Assembly: GCF_000518705.1 (NCBI RefSeq) | Contig: NZ_JAEC01000007.1 | Location: 1 to 64,000, forward strand | Source of the DNA: Shewanella colwelliana ATCC 39565 | GTDB lineage: Bacteria; Pseudomonadota; Gammaproteobacteria; Enterobacterales; Shewanellaceae | Length of the DNA: 64,000 nucleotides | Reading direction: 5' to 3' | Part shown: one piece after another, positions 1 through 11,906 of the stretch | Layout of the letters: each line of letters starts with the position of its first letter | Position numbering within the stretch: position 1 is the first letter of the stretch | The notes under the pieces: generated by a model | Database searches by the model: none | What the model saw: only the letters and a program-made list of their open reading frames with translations | Told to the model about the DNA's origin: nothing | Translations under genes and position numbers: made by a program

Positions 1-815
1 GGATGGATTCACGGCGTGGAGCAGAAGTATCTGCACATAAGTCTGCTGCAAGCAATTAACTCCCATTGAAGGTACGACCTTCAAGCTCACTTAACCAATT
101 CCCCCCCAGCCAAACGCTACATAAGCTAATCCAAGGAATGCCAAACCTTCATTCCAAGGCCAACTCACTTTGGGGCAAAAGCACGTTAGCTTTTTACTCG
201 CCACTCACACCAAATGCAGCTTAATCGAAGAAACGTTAGAAACCAAGTGTAAACGCGGCTGCGGCCTTTGCCAGCAGGGATGCTGGCGTAGAGCCCACAA
301 GGATGTGCTTGCGGCGTGTCGCAGAAGTGTTTGCACATAAGCTCACCGCAGGTGATTGATTGCTATGAAGGTACGACCTTCAAGCTCACTTAACTAATTC
401 CCCCCTGCCAAACGCTACATAAGCTAATCCAAAAAATGCCAAACCTTCATTCCAAGGCCAACCCACTTTGGGGAAAAACTAAGTTAGCTTTTAATGCGTT
501 ATTAGTCCCAAATGAAGTTAAATCAAAGAGAGAAAATAACCTAGTGCAGATGCAACTGCGGACGTTGCTGGCAGGGCCGCTCTCTGACATTCATGTCATC
601 GCGGCATTTGTGAATCCATTCACATCAGGTGCCGCTGTGGAGCGTTTAGGGACATATTCACAACAATATCCCTATCTAAAAGCCAGTTCGGCATCCCTGC
701 CTCTCGTTCGTTAGCATGAAGCGATGCTTCACTCACCGTGCCAAAAGATCGCTTGCACATAAGGCCTGCGGCAGGCCATTAACCCTCATTGAAGGTTCGA
801 CCTTGAAACACACAT
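1..815. repeat. Tandem ~300-bp intergenic repeat (two long copies, third partial)
   Basis: Two long direct copies start near 1 and 301. Both carry the same ordered blocks: a TGCACATAAG block, the small palindrome GAAGGTACGACCTTC (67-81 and 367-381), AAGCTCACTTAA, AACGCTACATAAGCTAATCC, and a GGAATG/CATTCC type stem. A third, shorter and more diverged copy runs from about 720 to 815 with TTGCACATAAGGC and GAAGGTTCGACC. GCCAGCA/TGCTGGC (270-287) is another short hairpin inside the unit. Weak open frames cross the copies, but they follow the repeat and I see no protein family in them. It looks like a dispersed intergenic repeat that has duplicated locally. The left end is cut by the window edge. 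Confidence 0.75.
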
Positions 816-908
816 ACCAAAAAAGGCTCAGCCAAACACGACTCAAACAAACTTTTAAAACTCGGGTTAATGTTAACCGAAAAACAAAACAACCCTCGTT
901 TTGACGAG

Positions 909-941
909 ACAAAAAAAAGCGCTTCAAAGCATGAAGCGCGA
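909..941 (-). terminator. Rho-independent terminator of gltBD
   Basis: Read on the minus strand, GCGCTTCA pairs with TGAAGCGC around a short loop, and eight T follow. It lies about 60 bases past the gltD stop codon. Confidence 0.85.
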
Positions 942-1000
942 AATCACAAGCAAACGGGTTAAGTTACCTCATAAGGCGCTTAGGCAAGCGCCGAACAAGA

Positions 1001-2416
<1,416 letters not shown>

Positions 2417-5400
2417 TTACCCCGCTACTACTGAAAGTTCTGGTTGTGACTGTTCGAGTCGCAATAGATCGTTAAGCGCAACATTTTTTGGCTTAATTAA
2501 TACGAAGCAATCGATCCAGTTTTCAAAATCATTTAACAACATCTTGGCATGTTCACTGCCTGTCTCGTTGAGGTGTTCCTCAATGAGTCCTTTTAGGTGC
2601 TGTTGTTGTATCGGTGAGGACACCTTATGGGTATCGACCATTTCGGTATTTACCCGGCGATTAAAGTGACCAAAGCGGTCGAACACATACGCGAAACCGC
2701 CTGTCATGCCCGCACCAAAGTTCACTCCAGTTTTACCCAGCACCACCACAATACCGCCTGTCATATATTCACAGCCGTTATCTCCTAAACCCTCAACCAC
2801 AGCGATTGCACCTGAGTTACGCACAGCGAAGCGCTCACCTGCTTTGCCTGCTGCAAACAGTTTGCCGCCACTGGCGCCATAGAGGCAGGTATTACCTAGA
2901 ATGACGCTACGCTCACTTTGGAACATACTGCCCAGCGGTGGGTAGACGGTGAGTTTACCGCCTGACATCCCTTTGCCGACATAATCGTTAGCATCGCCGC
3001 ACAGTTCCATGTTTAATCCTGGCGCATTCCAAACGCCAAAGCTTTGGCCTGCACTGCCATTGAAGCGGAGGTTTACTGGTGCTTTAGCACCCTGTAAGCC
3101 CACTGTGGTGGCAATATGACCAGATAGCCCCGCGCCAACAGAGCGGTCGGTGTTATTGATGTTGAAACAGGCTTTAAACGTCTCACCCTGCTCAACCGCC
3201 TCTTTAGCCGCAGCTATAATAGTTTGGTTTAACTCACCTTGATCGGATGTTGGATTAGTTTCTTGCCACGTTAGCGCACAGCCTGCTGGTATGTCTGGCT
3301 TAAATAGGATGGCAGATAAGTCTAACTGTTGCTGCTTCTCCGTCACGCCCTCTAACGCGCTAAGCCAGTCACTGCGGCCAACCAGTTGTTCAAATTCGCT
3401 GACCCCAAGTGCTGCCATGTACTCGCGGATCTCTTGTGCCATAAACTCAAAATAGGTCATAACACGCTCAGGCAGACCGTGATAATGGTTATCACGTAGT
3501 TGCTTGTTTTGAGTCGCGACACCTGTGGCGCAGTTGTTGAGATGGCAGATACGTAAGTATTTACAGCCCAGGGCAATCATGGGCACGGTACCAAAACCGA
3601 AGCTTTCAGCACCGAGTAGGGCTGCTTTAATCACGTCGGCGCCAGTCTTAAGACCGCCATCGACTTGGAGACGGATCTTATGACGCAGGCCATTAGCCAC
3701 GAGCGACTGATGTACCTCTGCCAAACCGAGCTCCCAAGGGCTGCCGGCATATTTGACTGAGGTAATTGGGCTGGCACCTGTACCGCCATCGTAACCTGAG
3801 ATGGTGATCATATCGGCATAGGCTTTGGCCACACCAGTGGCAATGGTACCCACACCTGGCTCTGAGACCAGTTTGACCGAGATCAGTGCCTTGGGATTTA
3901 TCTGCTTAAGGTCAAAAATCAGCTGAGCCAAATCTTCAATCGAATAGATGTCATGATGTGGCGGTGGCGATATGAGTGTGACGCCGGGGCGGGCATTACG
4001 CAGCGCTGCGATCTCGACACTGACTTTGTCACCGGGAAGTTGGCCACCTTCGCCTGGCTTAGCGCCTTGTGCCACCTTAATCTGCAGCACTTCGGCATTG
4101 ACTAAGTAGTGCGCCGTGACGCCAAATCGGCCCGATGCAATCTGTTTAATGGCCGAATTTCGCACCGAATTGAAACGACTTGGATCTTCACCACCTTCAC
4201 CAGAGTTTGAGCGGCCACCCAGACGATTCATGGCAACAGCCAAGGCTTCATGAGCTTCAGGGCTTAATGCGCCGATACTCATGGCGGCACTGTCAAAGCG
4301 TGGGTAGAGGGTGTCTGCACCTTCTACTTGGTCAATGGTGATCGCGTCCTTATCGCCTTTGACCACAAATAGATCGCGCAATGTGGCGATAGTTCTGTCG
4401 TCAACTAATTGAGTAAAACGCTTGTAAGTTGGATAATCTTTGTCGCGCAAACAGGCTTGCAGAGTGTTAACCACATCGGGGTTGAAGCAGTGGTACTCGC
4501 CGCCCTCTACATATTTAAGCAAGCCACCTTGCGGCAGTGGTTGATGCTTTTGGAAGGCTAGCTTTTGCAATACTTGCTGATCTTTTTCTAGTAGATCAAA
4601 ATTAGCGCCTTCGATACGGCTGATCACCCCTTTAAAGCAGAGTTCTACCACATCAGTGGATAAGCCAATGGCTTCAAACTGCTGGCTACAGCGGTATGAG
4701 CCAACGGTACTGATCCCCATCTTAGACATGATCTTTCTCAGACCTTTATCGATACCTTGACGGAAATTGAGCATCAACTTTTGGGTTTCTGTGACACCAT
4801 GTTTGAGCGAAAGTGCAGAGATGCTTTCGTAAGCTAAATAAGGGTAAATAGCGGTAGCGCCAAAGCCCAGTAACACGGCAAAATGGTGCGGATCGCGTGC
4901 AGATGCCGTTTCAACTATGATGTTGGTGTCGCAGCGTAGGCTTTGATCCACCAGAACACGTTGTACGGCGCCGACGGCCATGGCCGCAGGGATCACTTGC
5001 TTATTTTTACTCGTGGCTCGATCTGAGAGGATCAACAAGGTAGTGCCAGTACGAGCTAGGCGTTCAGCCTCATCACACACGCGTTTAATTGCAGTTTCCA
5101 GCCCTTCTGCTAGGTCATAGTTTAAATCGACGGTGTTGGCACGGTAATAGGTTGAATCTAACGCCAGTAACTGGTTGAAGTCACTAAACAGCAGAACAGG
5201 CGAGTCAAACATAACACGGTATGCATGGCCCATGGTTTCGTTGAAGAGGTTTTGCTCGCGACCGATGCAGGTAGCCAACGACATCACATGTTTTTCACGC
5301 AAAGGATCTATGGGGGGGGTTGGTCACCTGAGCAAATTTTTGACGGAAGTAGTCATACAGAGTGCGAGACTTCTTCGATAACACCGCCATTGGGGTATCG

Positions 5401-6866
5401 TCACCCATTGAGCCTGTGGCTTCTTCGCCTTTTTCAGCCAACACCCAAATCACTTGTTCAAGTTCTTCACGAGAGTAACCAAATTGCTTTTGGTACTGTA
5501 AGAGTGTGTCGTTAGAGAATTCGCATACCCCTTGGGCTGTTTTTGGCATCTGCTCGGCAGGTATCAAGGTTTGACTGTGCTTTGCCATCCACTCTTTGTA
5601 AGGGTGGCGACGCTTGAGGTCATTATCGATTTCAAAAGATGAATAGAGTTGGCCATTTAAGGTGTCTAGTACCAGAAGCTCCCCTGGACCAACGCGGCCT
5701 TTTTCAACCACTTCATCAGGTGCGTAATCCCAAATACCTACCTCTGAAGCCAAGGTCAAAATTCTATCTTTAGTGATCACATAACGTGACGGGCGAAGCC
5801 CATTACGGTCAACGGCACAGGCAACATGGCGACCGTTGGTCATGACGATACCTGCGGGGCCATCCCACGGCTCCATGTGCATGGAGTTAAAGTCGTAGAA
5901 GGCTTTGAGCTCTTCGTCCATTTCTGGATTACTTTGCCATGCAGGCGGGATAAGCAAGCGCATGGCGCGGTAGAGATCCATCCCGCCGGCGAGTAACATC
6001 TCTAGCATGTTGTCTAGCGATGATGAGTCTGAACCGCTCTCATTAACAAAAGGCGCCGCTTGTTGAAGATCGGGTAATAGTGGTGCATTAAATTTATACG
6101 CACGAGCACGTGCCCACTGGCGGTTACAGGTAATGGTGTTGATTTCGCCATTATGGGCTAAGTATCTAAATGGCTGTGCCAATGGCCATTTAGGTGATGT
6201 ATTGGTGGAGAAGCGCTGGTGGAATAAGCAGATGGCGCTTTGCAATCTAATGTCTGCTAAGTCAGGGTAAAAAGCTGGCAGATCAGCGGGCATCATTAGC
6301 CCTTTATAGACAATGGCTTGACCTGAGAGACTGGCTACATAGAAGTCTTGGTCATCGAGCATCTGTTGCTCTAAGCGCCGACGCGCCATGTAGAGGCGTC
6401 GCTCAAGATCTTTCTCTCGCCATCCGATAGGGGCATTAATCAATACTTGAAATATTTGAGGTTGACTGGCTTGCCCTATTGGCCCTAACACATCGGCATT
6501 AACGGGGACTTCACGCCAGCCAGCAACGCTTAAGGTTTCTTTTTCAAGTTCACGTTCGAGTAGCAGTTTAGCCTGGGCAGCCTTTTCTTCATCTTGACTG
6601 AGAAACAGCATGCCAACCGCGAACTTGCGGCTAAGGTGCCAATCATTCTCTGCCGCGATCGCTTCGAAGAATTTAATGGGGAGCTGCATTAATAAACCAC
6701 AGCCATCGCCAGTGCGGCCATCAGCTGCAATACCACCACGATGTTTCATACGGTCTAAGCCGTGAATCGCGGTGCGCACTATTCTGTGACTGGCTTCGCC
6801 ATCCATCTGGGCGATCAAACCAAAGCCACAGTTATCCCGTTCAAAACTGGGGTGATACAAGCTCAT
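2417..6866 (-). pseudogene. gltB: Glutamate synthase large subunit, split by a frameshift
   Basis: Large GOGAT subunit: N-terminal glutaminase, central domain, FMN/3Fe-4S synthase barrel and C-terminal GXGXG beta-helix. The first part (523 codons, 5295-6866) starts MSLYHPSFERDNCGFG with the nucleophile Cys13 and ends after VTNPPHRSFA at a TGA. The second part (about 960 codons to 2417) picks up as PLREKHVMSLATCIGR, the normal continuation, and holds the cluster region CKYLRICHLNNC. The break coincides with eight consecutive G on the plus strand (5312-5319). Seven would restore NPPIDPLREKHV, and the joined length (about 1480) is then normal. No other damage is visible, so the lesion is recent, phase-variable or a sequencing error. 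A TTG at 5302 overlaps the stop and could restart translation. Confidence 0.9.
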
Positions 6867-7026
6867 ATAAAAACTCCCTAATACTCACTATTACTACTCG
6901 GGGAAATTGTTGTGTTTGATAGCCACCCGAACCAACCAAATTAACTTTTGCATTACCAAAGGTCAAACCTATTTTTTGCATAAAATCTGCTTGCTAATTA
7001 CTGTTTCATACAAGCGTTTAGCAGGC

Positions 7027-7042
7027 TTTACGTTAACGTAAA
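7027..7042. promoter_or_regulatory. Palindromic operator candidate upstream of gltB
   Basis: TTTACGTTAACGTAAA is a perfect palindrome about 160 bases upstream of the gltB start. A near-identical site (51932-51947) lies upstream of the thr operon. From memory it resembles the operators of the MerR-family regulator LiuR described in Shewanella and relatives; I could not check this. Confidence 0.5.
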
Positions 7043-7244
7043 CTGATGAAAGTGCTGTATAACCTTATGAATAAAAAGAATTTTGAAGGTTGGTGTTGTT
7101 TCTGTTTACTAATGTGTAACAAAATGTCGGATTGTTTTGCTTTTTAAAAAAGTGATTTTTATTGCAGGCACAGTGAATTTTTTAACAACTGGTGATGCGG
7201 AAAGGACAATAAATGAGACAATCTGTCAGTTTACTTATCACTAA

Positions 7245-7260
7245 TGTGATTGACCACACA
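7245..7260. promoter_or_regulatory. Weak CRP-like site
   Basis: TGTGA-N6-ACACA differs by one base from the CRP core TGTGA-N6-TCACA. It is located about 90 bases upstream of yhcC. A single match in an AT-rich region is weak evidence. Confidence 0.25.
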
Positions 7261-7351
7261 TTTCAATCGTGTGTTGTTTGAGATATCCCTAAGTTTGAAT
7301 GGCTCAGCTTAGGTAAAATAGCCTGCTTGAGAGTGAGTAGAGATTTTTAGT

Positions 7352-8278
7352 GTGGGACTGGATAGTTACGTCAATACGTTTGGTGTGCAGTGTAAGCTGC
7401 GATATGGCCAGCGATTAAAGAAGTTAACCATAGATGCCAAATTTACCTGCCCAAATAGAGATGGCACCTTAGGACGAGGAGGTTGTACATTTTGTAATGT
7501 TGAGTCATTTAGCCATGAGCACGGAACGATTGACTCTATCGGTGTTCAGCTAGCGAAAGGGCGTGAGCGCTCCCAAGCCAAAAGCAGTAAATTTATCGCT
7601 TATTTCCAAGCCTATACCAGTACTTATGACGAGTATCAGGTATTAAAAGAGAAATATGATCAGGCAATAGAAGATGATGACATTGTCGGCCTTTGCGTGG
7701 GTACTCGTCCCGATTGCGTCCCCGATGAGGTGATTGCGCTGTTGGTAAGTTATCAGCAAAGAGGTTTGGAAGTCTGGCTTGAACTTGGACTGCAAACCGC
7801 CAACGATGACACCCTTAAGCGGATTAATCGAGGCCACGGCTTTGCCGACTATCAGGATACAGTCAAGCGGGCAAGAGGTGCTGGCATCAAAGTCTGCACT
7901 CATCTTATTTTGGGCTTACCAGGTGAAACTCACGCCGACTTTTTACACACCCATCAAGCGGTGTTGGAGGCGGGTGTCGATGGATTGAAGTTACACCCTT
8001 TGCATGTGGTCGATGGCAGCACCATGGCTAAAGCCTGGCGTGCAGGTCGATTACCGCTATTGTCATTAGAGGATTATGCCTATTCTGCATCAGAGCTGAT
8101 TAGGTATACGCCCAAAGAGATTATTTTTCACAGAGTTACTGCCTATGCTAAGAAACCAGTACTGCTTGCACCAAGTTGGTGTGGCTACCGTTGGAATGGT
8201 TTAGTGGCGATTGAGGACAACTTAAAACAGCAGGGTGGGCAAGGACATTACCTGCTGGAACATAAGGTTAAGGCGTAG
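7352..8278 (+). CDS. yhcC: Radical SAM protein, YhcC family
   Basis: Radical S-adenosylmethionine protein of the YhcC (TIGR01212) family, 308 residues, cytoplasmic. The family's cysteine pattern is present as CPNRDGTLGRGGCTFC (C33, C45, C48), followed by a TIM-barrel-like body with LGLPGETHADF near residue 190, typical of the family. The substrate is not established to my knowledge. The start is a GTG (MGLDSYVNTFG), which agrees with the N-terminal register of homologues; no strong ribosome binding site precedes it. It is divergent from gltB, the usual neighbour in Shewanella as I recall. Confidence 0.85.
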   Translation: MGLDSYVNTFGVQCKLRYGQRLKKLTIDAKFTCPNRDGTLGRGGCTFCNVESFSHEHGTIDSIGVQLAKGRERSQAKSSKFIAYFQAYTSTYDEYQVLKEKYDQAIEDDDIVGLCVGTRPDCVPDEVIALLVSYQQRGLEVWLELGLQTANDDTLKRINRGHGFADYQDTVKRARGAGIKVCTHLILGLPGETHADFLHTHQAVLEAGVDGLKLHPLHVVDGSTMAKAWRAGRLPLLSLEDYAYSASELIRYTPKEIIFHRVTAYAKKPVLLAPSWCGYRWNGLVAIEDNLKQQGGQGHYLLEHKVKA

Positions 8279-8458
8279 AAAATTGGGTCATATTCGTAAA
8301 AGTTTAAGTAAATAAATTAATGTAAAGTTGCGAGTTCGTTAAATAACAGAGGTTTTTACTAGCATATGCTTCAATTAGTTGCACCTGCAATTATAGAAGG
8401 TATTATGGAGTAAATTTAGTTCTTATAAAGTAAGCATTATTTCGAGAGGTGCCTTGAT

Positions 8459-8824
8459 ATGGCAACAGCTGAGTTAGAATCAATATTGGATCTTAACACA
8501 CTAGAGCAGTACTGCAGTGCAATTGGCGCTGGTACGTTGCTGAAAAGTGTCGTCTTATTTGAACAGCTAATGCCTGAGTATGTCGGCAATCTGGTCAATG
8601 CTAAAGAAGCACAAGACAAAGATACCTTATGTTCTGAAGCTCATAAGTTTAAGGGCGCTGCAGGATCTGTAGGTTTGAAGCGTATTCAGCAGTATGCACA
8701 GTTATTGCAACATGGTGAAGCCGCCGAATGGTCTCAAGGCCATGGCGCTTGGTTGCAAGCAATTGTAGACAATGCGAGCAAAGATTTAGCAGAGCTAAAA
8801 CAGTATTTAGAATCAAAAGCATAA
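8459..8824 (+). CDS. hptA: Stand-alone histidine phosphotransfer (HPt) protein
   Basis: A 121-residue single-domain HPt protein. The phosphoacceptor motif AHKFKGAAGSVG places the histidine at residue 62. In Shewanella a free HPt protein at this locus (HptA) relays phosphate in the Arc system to ArcA because the sensor lacks its own HPt domain. That role is established knowledge, and my assignment of this gene to it is inference from motif and neighbourhood. It is monocistronic, with a strong terminator directly downstream. Confidence 0.8.
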   Translation: MATAELESILDLNTLEQYCSAIGAGTLLKSVVLFEQLMPEYVGNLVNAKEAQDKDTLCSEAHKFKGAAGSVGLKRIQQYAQLLQHGEAAEWSQGHGAWLQAIVDNASKDLAELKQYLESKA

Positions 8825-8845
8825 TTTGATTTTTGGATTATCGCT

Positions 8846-8882
8846 AAAGCCCTTGAAGAGTAATCTTCAGGGGCTTTTTATT
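8846..8882 (+). terminator. Terminator after hptA
   Basis: AAAGCCCTTGAAGA pairs with TCTTCAGGGGCTTT around a GTAA loop, and a T-rich tail follows. Confidence 0.85.
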
Positions 8883-9058
8883 ACCTGCAGCAAAGGGATA
8901 GCGCATCTATACAACTATTGGCTGAGTCTGAGTGGTCGTGGCTACAGATTGTGTGCTCGTTATCGCAAATAAGTTAAAGGCCATGGCAAGTTTGCTCGCA
9001 CTTTATGCTAGAGTTAGATAGATTATTTGAATGTAAATTAAAGTTGGTAATCGATTTT

Positions 9059-9970
9059 ATGAAACATCTTCCGAGTTTAAAGAACCTCTACTATTTAGTT
9101 AATCTCTATCAAGAGCAAAATTTCAACCGAGCGGCAAAGTTGTGTCATGTCAGCCAGTCAACCCTATCCAGTGGTATTCAAAACCTTGAAGAGCAGTTAG
9201 GACATCAGCTCATCGAGCGTGACCATAAGTCATTCATCTTTACTGCTATTGGCGAAGAGGTGGTGCTGCGCTCGCGTAAGTTACTGACGGATGTCGATGA
9301 CTTAGTGGAATTGGTGAAACATCAAGGCGAGTCAATGACTGGCGATATACGCTTGGGTTGTATTCCAACTATTGCGCCTTTTTTGCTTAGCCGTGTGGTG
9401 AAGCATTGTCAGAGCGAATACCCCGCATTAACGCTGTTTTTAAAAGAAGATACCACAGAGCGATTACTCGATGCGTTAGGTAAGGGCGAGTTAGATCTGT
9501 TGCTATTGGCTTTGCCTGCTGACACTAGTGGCTACCACAGCATGAAGGTGGGGATTGATCCATTTAAGATGGTGATGCACGAGGAGCTATCGGCCGAAAC
9601 GGTGCAGCCTATCGACTACAAAAATTTACCCGATGAGAGTATTTTTTTACTGCAGTCTGAACACTGTATTACGGGTCATGCTATTAGTGCTTGTCGTTTG
9701 GGAGACAGTGAAAAAATTAACCCGTTTGCCGCAACCAGTTTGCATACATTAGTACAGATGGTGAACAGCAAGCTTGGAACTACATTTTTACCCCAAATGG
9801 CGATTGATGCAGGGATATTGAACGATACTGAGTTAGCCGTGATGGCGCCACCGGGCGAAACACCATACCGAGATATAGGTTTAGTTTGGCGTCAAACGTC
9901 GAGTCGCATTATGACCTTTAGAACCTTGGGCAGTGCGATTGAGCAGTTGTTGGCAAAGCCTAAAGCTTAA
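9059..9970 (+). CDS. oxyR: LysR-family peroxide regulator OxyR
   Basis: LysR-type transcription factor: N-terminal helix-turn-helix (NFNRAAKLCHVSQSTLSSGI) and a C-terminal sensor domain. C203 and C212 (HCITGHAISAC) have the nine-residue spacing of the redox cysteine pair of OxyR, so it should sense hydrogen peroxide by disulfide formation. I chose the ATG giving MKHLPSLKNLYYLVNL (303 residues), because family members start there. The upstream ATG at 9005 would add 18 unrelated residues and neither start has a strong binding site. It is convergent with the cyclase gene, whose stop codon is adjacent. Confidence 0.88.
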   Translation: MKHLPSLKNLYYLVNLYQEQNFNRAAKLCHVSQSTLSSGIQNLEEQLGHQLIERDHKSFIFTAIGEEVVLRSRKLLTDVDDLVELVKHQGESMTGDIRLGCIPTIAPFLLSRVVKHCQSEYPALTLFLKEDTTERLLDALGKGELDLLLLALPADTSGYHSMKVGIDPFKMVMHEELSAETVQPIDYKNLPDESIFLLQSEHCITGHAISACRLGDSEKINPFAATSLHTLVQMVNSKLGTTFLPQMAIDAGILNDTELAVMAPPGETPYRDIGLVWRQTSSRIMTFRTLGSAIEQLLAKPKA

Positions 9971-11050
9971 TTACTGATTTGACCCTTTAGGGGAAACACC
10001 AAATACTTCAATTGAGTATTGTTTCCCTTTAAGTTTTATCGGCCCGAGGTTATTGAAATCAAAGTGGCTGGTACTGGTATCGATCAGTGATTGTAACGTG
10101 CCAGAGATCAACATGCGTTGCCCAAGGGGATTACACTGATCCTGTAGGCGAGCTAAGGTATTTAGTACATCGCTAAAGAAACTGATCTCCTGCTTTTGTA
10201 CTCCTACGACCGCAGCAACAACTTGTCCACAATGGGCTGCAGCCTTGAACTTAGGCACAAAGCCATACTGTTCTTCGAAATATTTACGTTGCCAATTAAG
10301 CTGCTGACTAAAGTCGTAGTAGATATTAAAACTGCGATCTTCGATGATACCGTTCTCTAATGGCCAGTGGATCAGTACAGCATCGCCCATGTAGCGATAG
10401 ATTTCAGCATCATTATTGACCACGGTATCAGACAGCAGACTGAAACAGTCTTGAATGAGACGACTAAAGCGGTAATCACCTAAAGACTCGGCATGCGTCG
10501 TTGACGCGACCATGTCTAGATAGAGGAATAATCGCTGTTCATAGCGTGGTTTATGGTATTTACCTAAGCCAATATTCAGCAAGACTCTGGGCCCCACAAG
10601 GAGTGCCATCTGCTCGATAAATGCTAATCCAACCCGCACGACCACCAAGTAGATGATAAGCGCCTGAAATGATGGGCTATAGAGAATATGCGCTGTTAGC
10701 ATCTGCCTCAAGGTTGCCATGTGGTTTTCAATCGCCCACATATTTAAAAATTGGGTCATGTAAGCCAGTGTGGTGGCGCCTAGCAGGAGGAACAGACCTT
10801 TGAAAATCACCGAAAACAGATAGGGAAGACGATTAATTGCGCTGAAGTCAGCAATCAGATTGGACATCCAGTGCAAGCTACCAAAGATAATACCCATATA
10901 GATTGCAAGGGTGGCGAGATCGGCGGTGCCTACGGCCCACTGAGGTAGCTCAGGGCTTTGCGCATAGCGGAAAAAGACAAATGCCCCCATGGCAATTGCC
11001 CAAGCGAAAATGGCAAATATAAGCTTTTTTGCTTGAATGCGCGCTCTCAC
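9971..11050 (-). CDS. cyaC: Membrane-bound class III adenylate cyclase
   Basis: 359 residues. The N-terminal half (about 10-160) has roughly five or six hydrophobic segments, and the C-terminal half (about 170-350) is a class III nucleotide cyclase domain. The metal-binding start is FLYLDMVASTTHAE and the second catalytic stretch is YRYMGDAVLIHWP. It should make cAMP at the inner membrane. Shewanella uses several cyclases to activate CRP, and I recall CyaC at this locus, so the symbol rests on synteny. The presence of CRP-type sites before nhaA and raiA in the same window fits a cAMP-based network. Confidence 0.78.
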   Translation of the reverse strand: MRARIQAKKLIFAIFAWAIAMGAFVFFRYAQSPELPQWAVGTADLATLAIYMGIIFGSLHWMSNLIADFSAINRLPYLFSVIFKGLFLLLGATTLAYMTQFLNMWAIENHMATLRQMLTAHILYSPSFQALIIYLVVVRVGLAFIEQMALLVGPRVLLNIGLGKYHKPRYEQRLFLYLDMVASTTHAESLGDYRFSRLIQDCFSLLSDTVVNNDAEIYRYMGDAVLIHWPLENGIIEDRSFNIYYDFSQQLNWQRKYFEEQYGFVPKFKAAAHCGQVVAAVVGVQKQEISFFSDVLNTLARLQDQCNPLGQRMLISGTLQSLIDTSTSHFDFNNLGPIKLKGKQYSIEVFGVSPKGSNQ

Positions 11051-11231
11051 AGTGAAAGTAATACCCTAATGCAGCTGATAATTCAGGATGCGCTAGTGTA
11101 TAGAAAACACCCCTACAATTTCCAGTGATATTTGTGATCTAAGTCAAATGAAGTCCATATGCGTTAAAAAAGCAGCATAAATCCCCGCGGTTGCGGATAA
11201 CTTATGCCTTTTTGGGATTATTGAGTCCTTT

Positions 11232-11906
11232 TTATTTAAGATGCTTACAGAGTATTTGGTGAGTGAAGGCGATTTTTAAGTAAAAGCCTCTAGGATTGGT
11301 TAATTTATTTTGACCATCTTGAGCGATACTGAGTGTCACTGAGCGGCTACTTGCCCCTTTAGGACGCAGTTGTAACACCTCACCATGGCGTGCGGTGATC
11401 TGTTCTACTTTTCCTAGCGCTATCAGCTCCATGATCTCTTCCCAATCTTGGCGGATCATCTCAAACTCTTGTTGTGAAGGTGTCCATAAAATAGGGGTGC
11501 CAATATGTCGATCGGCCACCGCAATCGATCTATCGCCTTCGACGGGTATCCACAGCACACGCTGCAACTTATGATAAACCACACTGTCTTGCCATCTCAG
11601 CCCTTGGATATCGATTAAAGGGGCGACGGTAACATAGGTGGTTTCCATGGGTTTACCGTTCGCATCCACTGGAATTGTCTTTAACTCTATTCCTAAGTGG
11701 AGAAAGTCCTGTTCGGGCTTTGAACCCGCTATTGCCCCGAGTTCATGTTCAATGAGTTGGCCTATCCAACCTTTATCTCGTTTAAGATTATTAGGGACTG
11801 GGATATTGTGCAGGTTCGCCAGCTGGCCTAAGGTTAGGCCTGCCATCTCATGAGCTCGTTGCATCAGCTCTGCAACAGATTGTGGGGGGCATGGATTGGT
11901 TATCAT
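11232..11906 (-). CDS. mutH: DNA mismatch repair endonuclease MutH
   Basis: Methyl-directed mismatch repair nicking enzyme that cuts the unmethylated strand at hemimethylated GATC when recruited by MutS/MutL. The 224 residues match the family. The catalytic D-x6-E-x-K is visible as [10 protein letters not shown] (D67, E74, K76). The start is the ATG giving [10 protein letters not shown]. It is divergent from rppH across a 690-base gap rich in DnaA-box-like sites. Confidence 0.93.
   Translation of the reverse strand: MITNPCPPQSVAELMQRAHEMAGLTLGQLANLHNIPVPNNLKRDKGWIGQLIEHELGAIAGSKPEQDFLHLGIELKTIPVDANGKPMETTYVTVAPLIDIQGLRWQDSVVYHKLQRVLWIPVEGDRSIAVADRHIGTPILWTPSQQEFEMIRQDWEEIMELIALGKVEQITARHGEVLQLRPKGASSRSVTLSIAQDGQNKLTNPRGFYLKIAFTHQILCKHLK

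Larger units (their letters stand above)
6867..7351. other. Divergent promoter region gltB / yhcC
   Basis: AT-rich divergent intergenic region without a coding frame that I can support. It contains the palindrome at 7027-7042 and a CRP-like site at 7245-7260, both listed separately. I could not assign core promoter hexamers for either gene with confidence. Confidence 0.5.

Noticed and set aside
120..145. CGCTACATAAGCTAATCC in the left repeat as a relative of the raiA-pheL elements
   Set aside because: It shares the GCTAAT core, but the hairpin spacing and closing stem are absent; similarity is too short.
436..714. Open frame of 92 codons in the left repeat region
   Set aside because: It follows the intergenic repeat, has no family features or ribosome binding site and is not preserved in the sister copy.
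9005..9058. Upstream ATG as oxyR start
   Set aside because: It would add 18 residues not typical of OxyR; the internal ATG at 9059 aligns with family N-termini.
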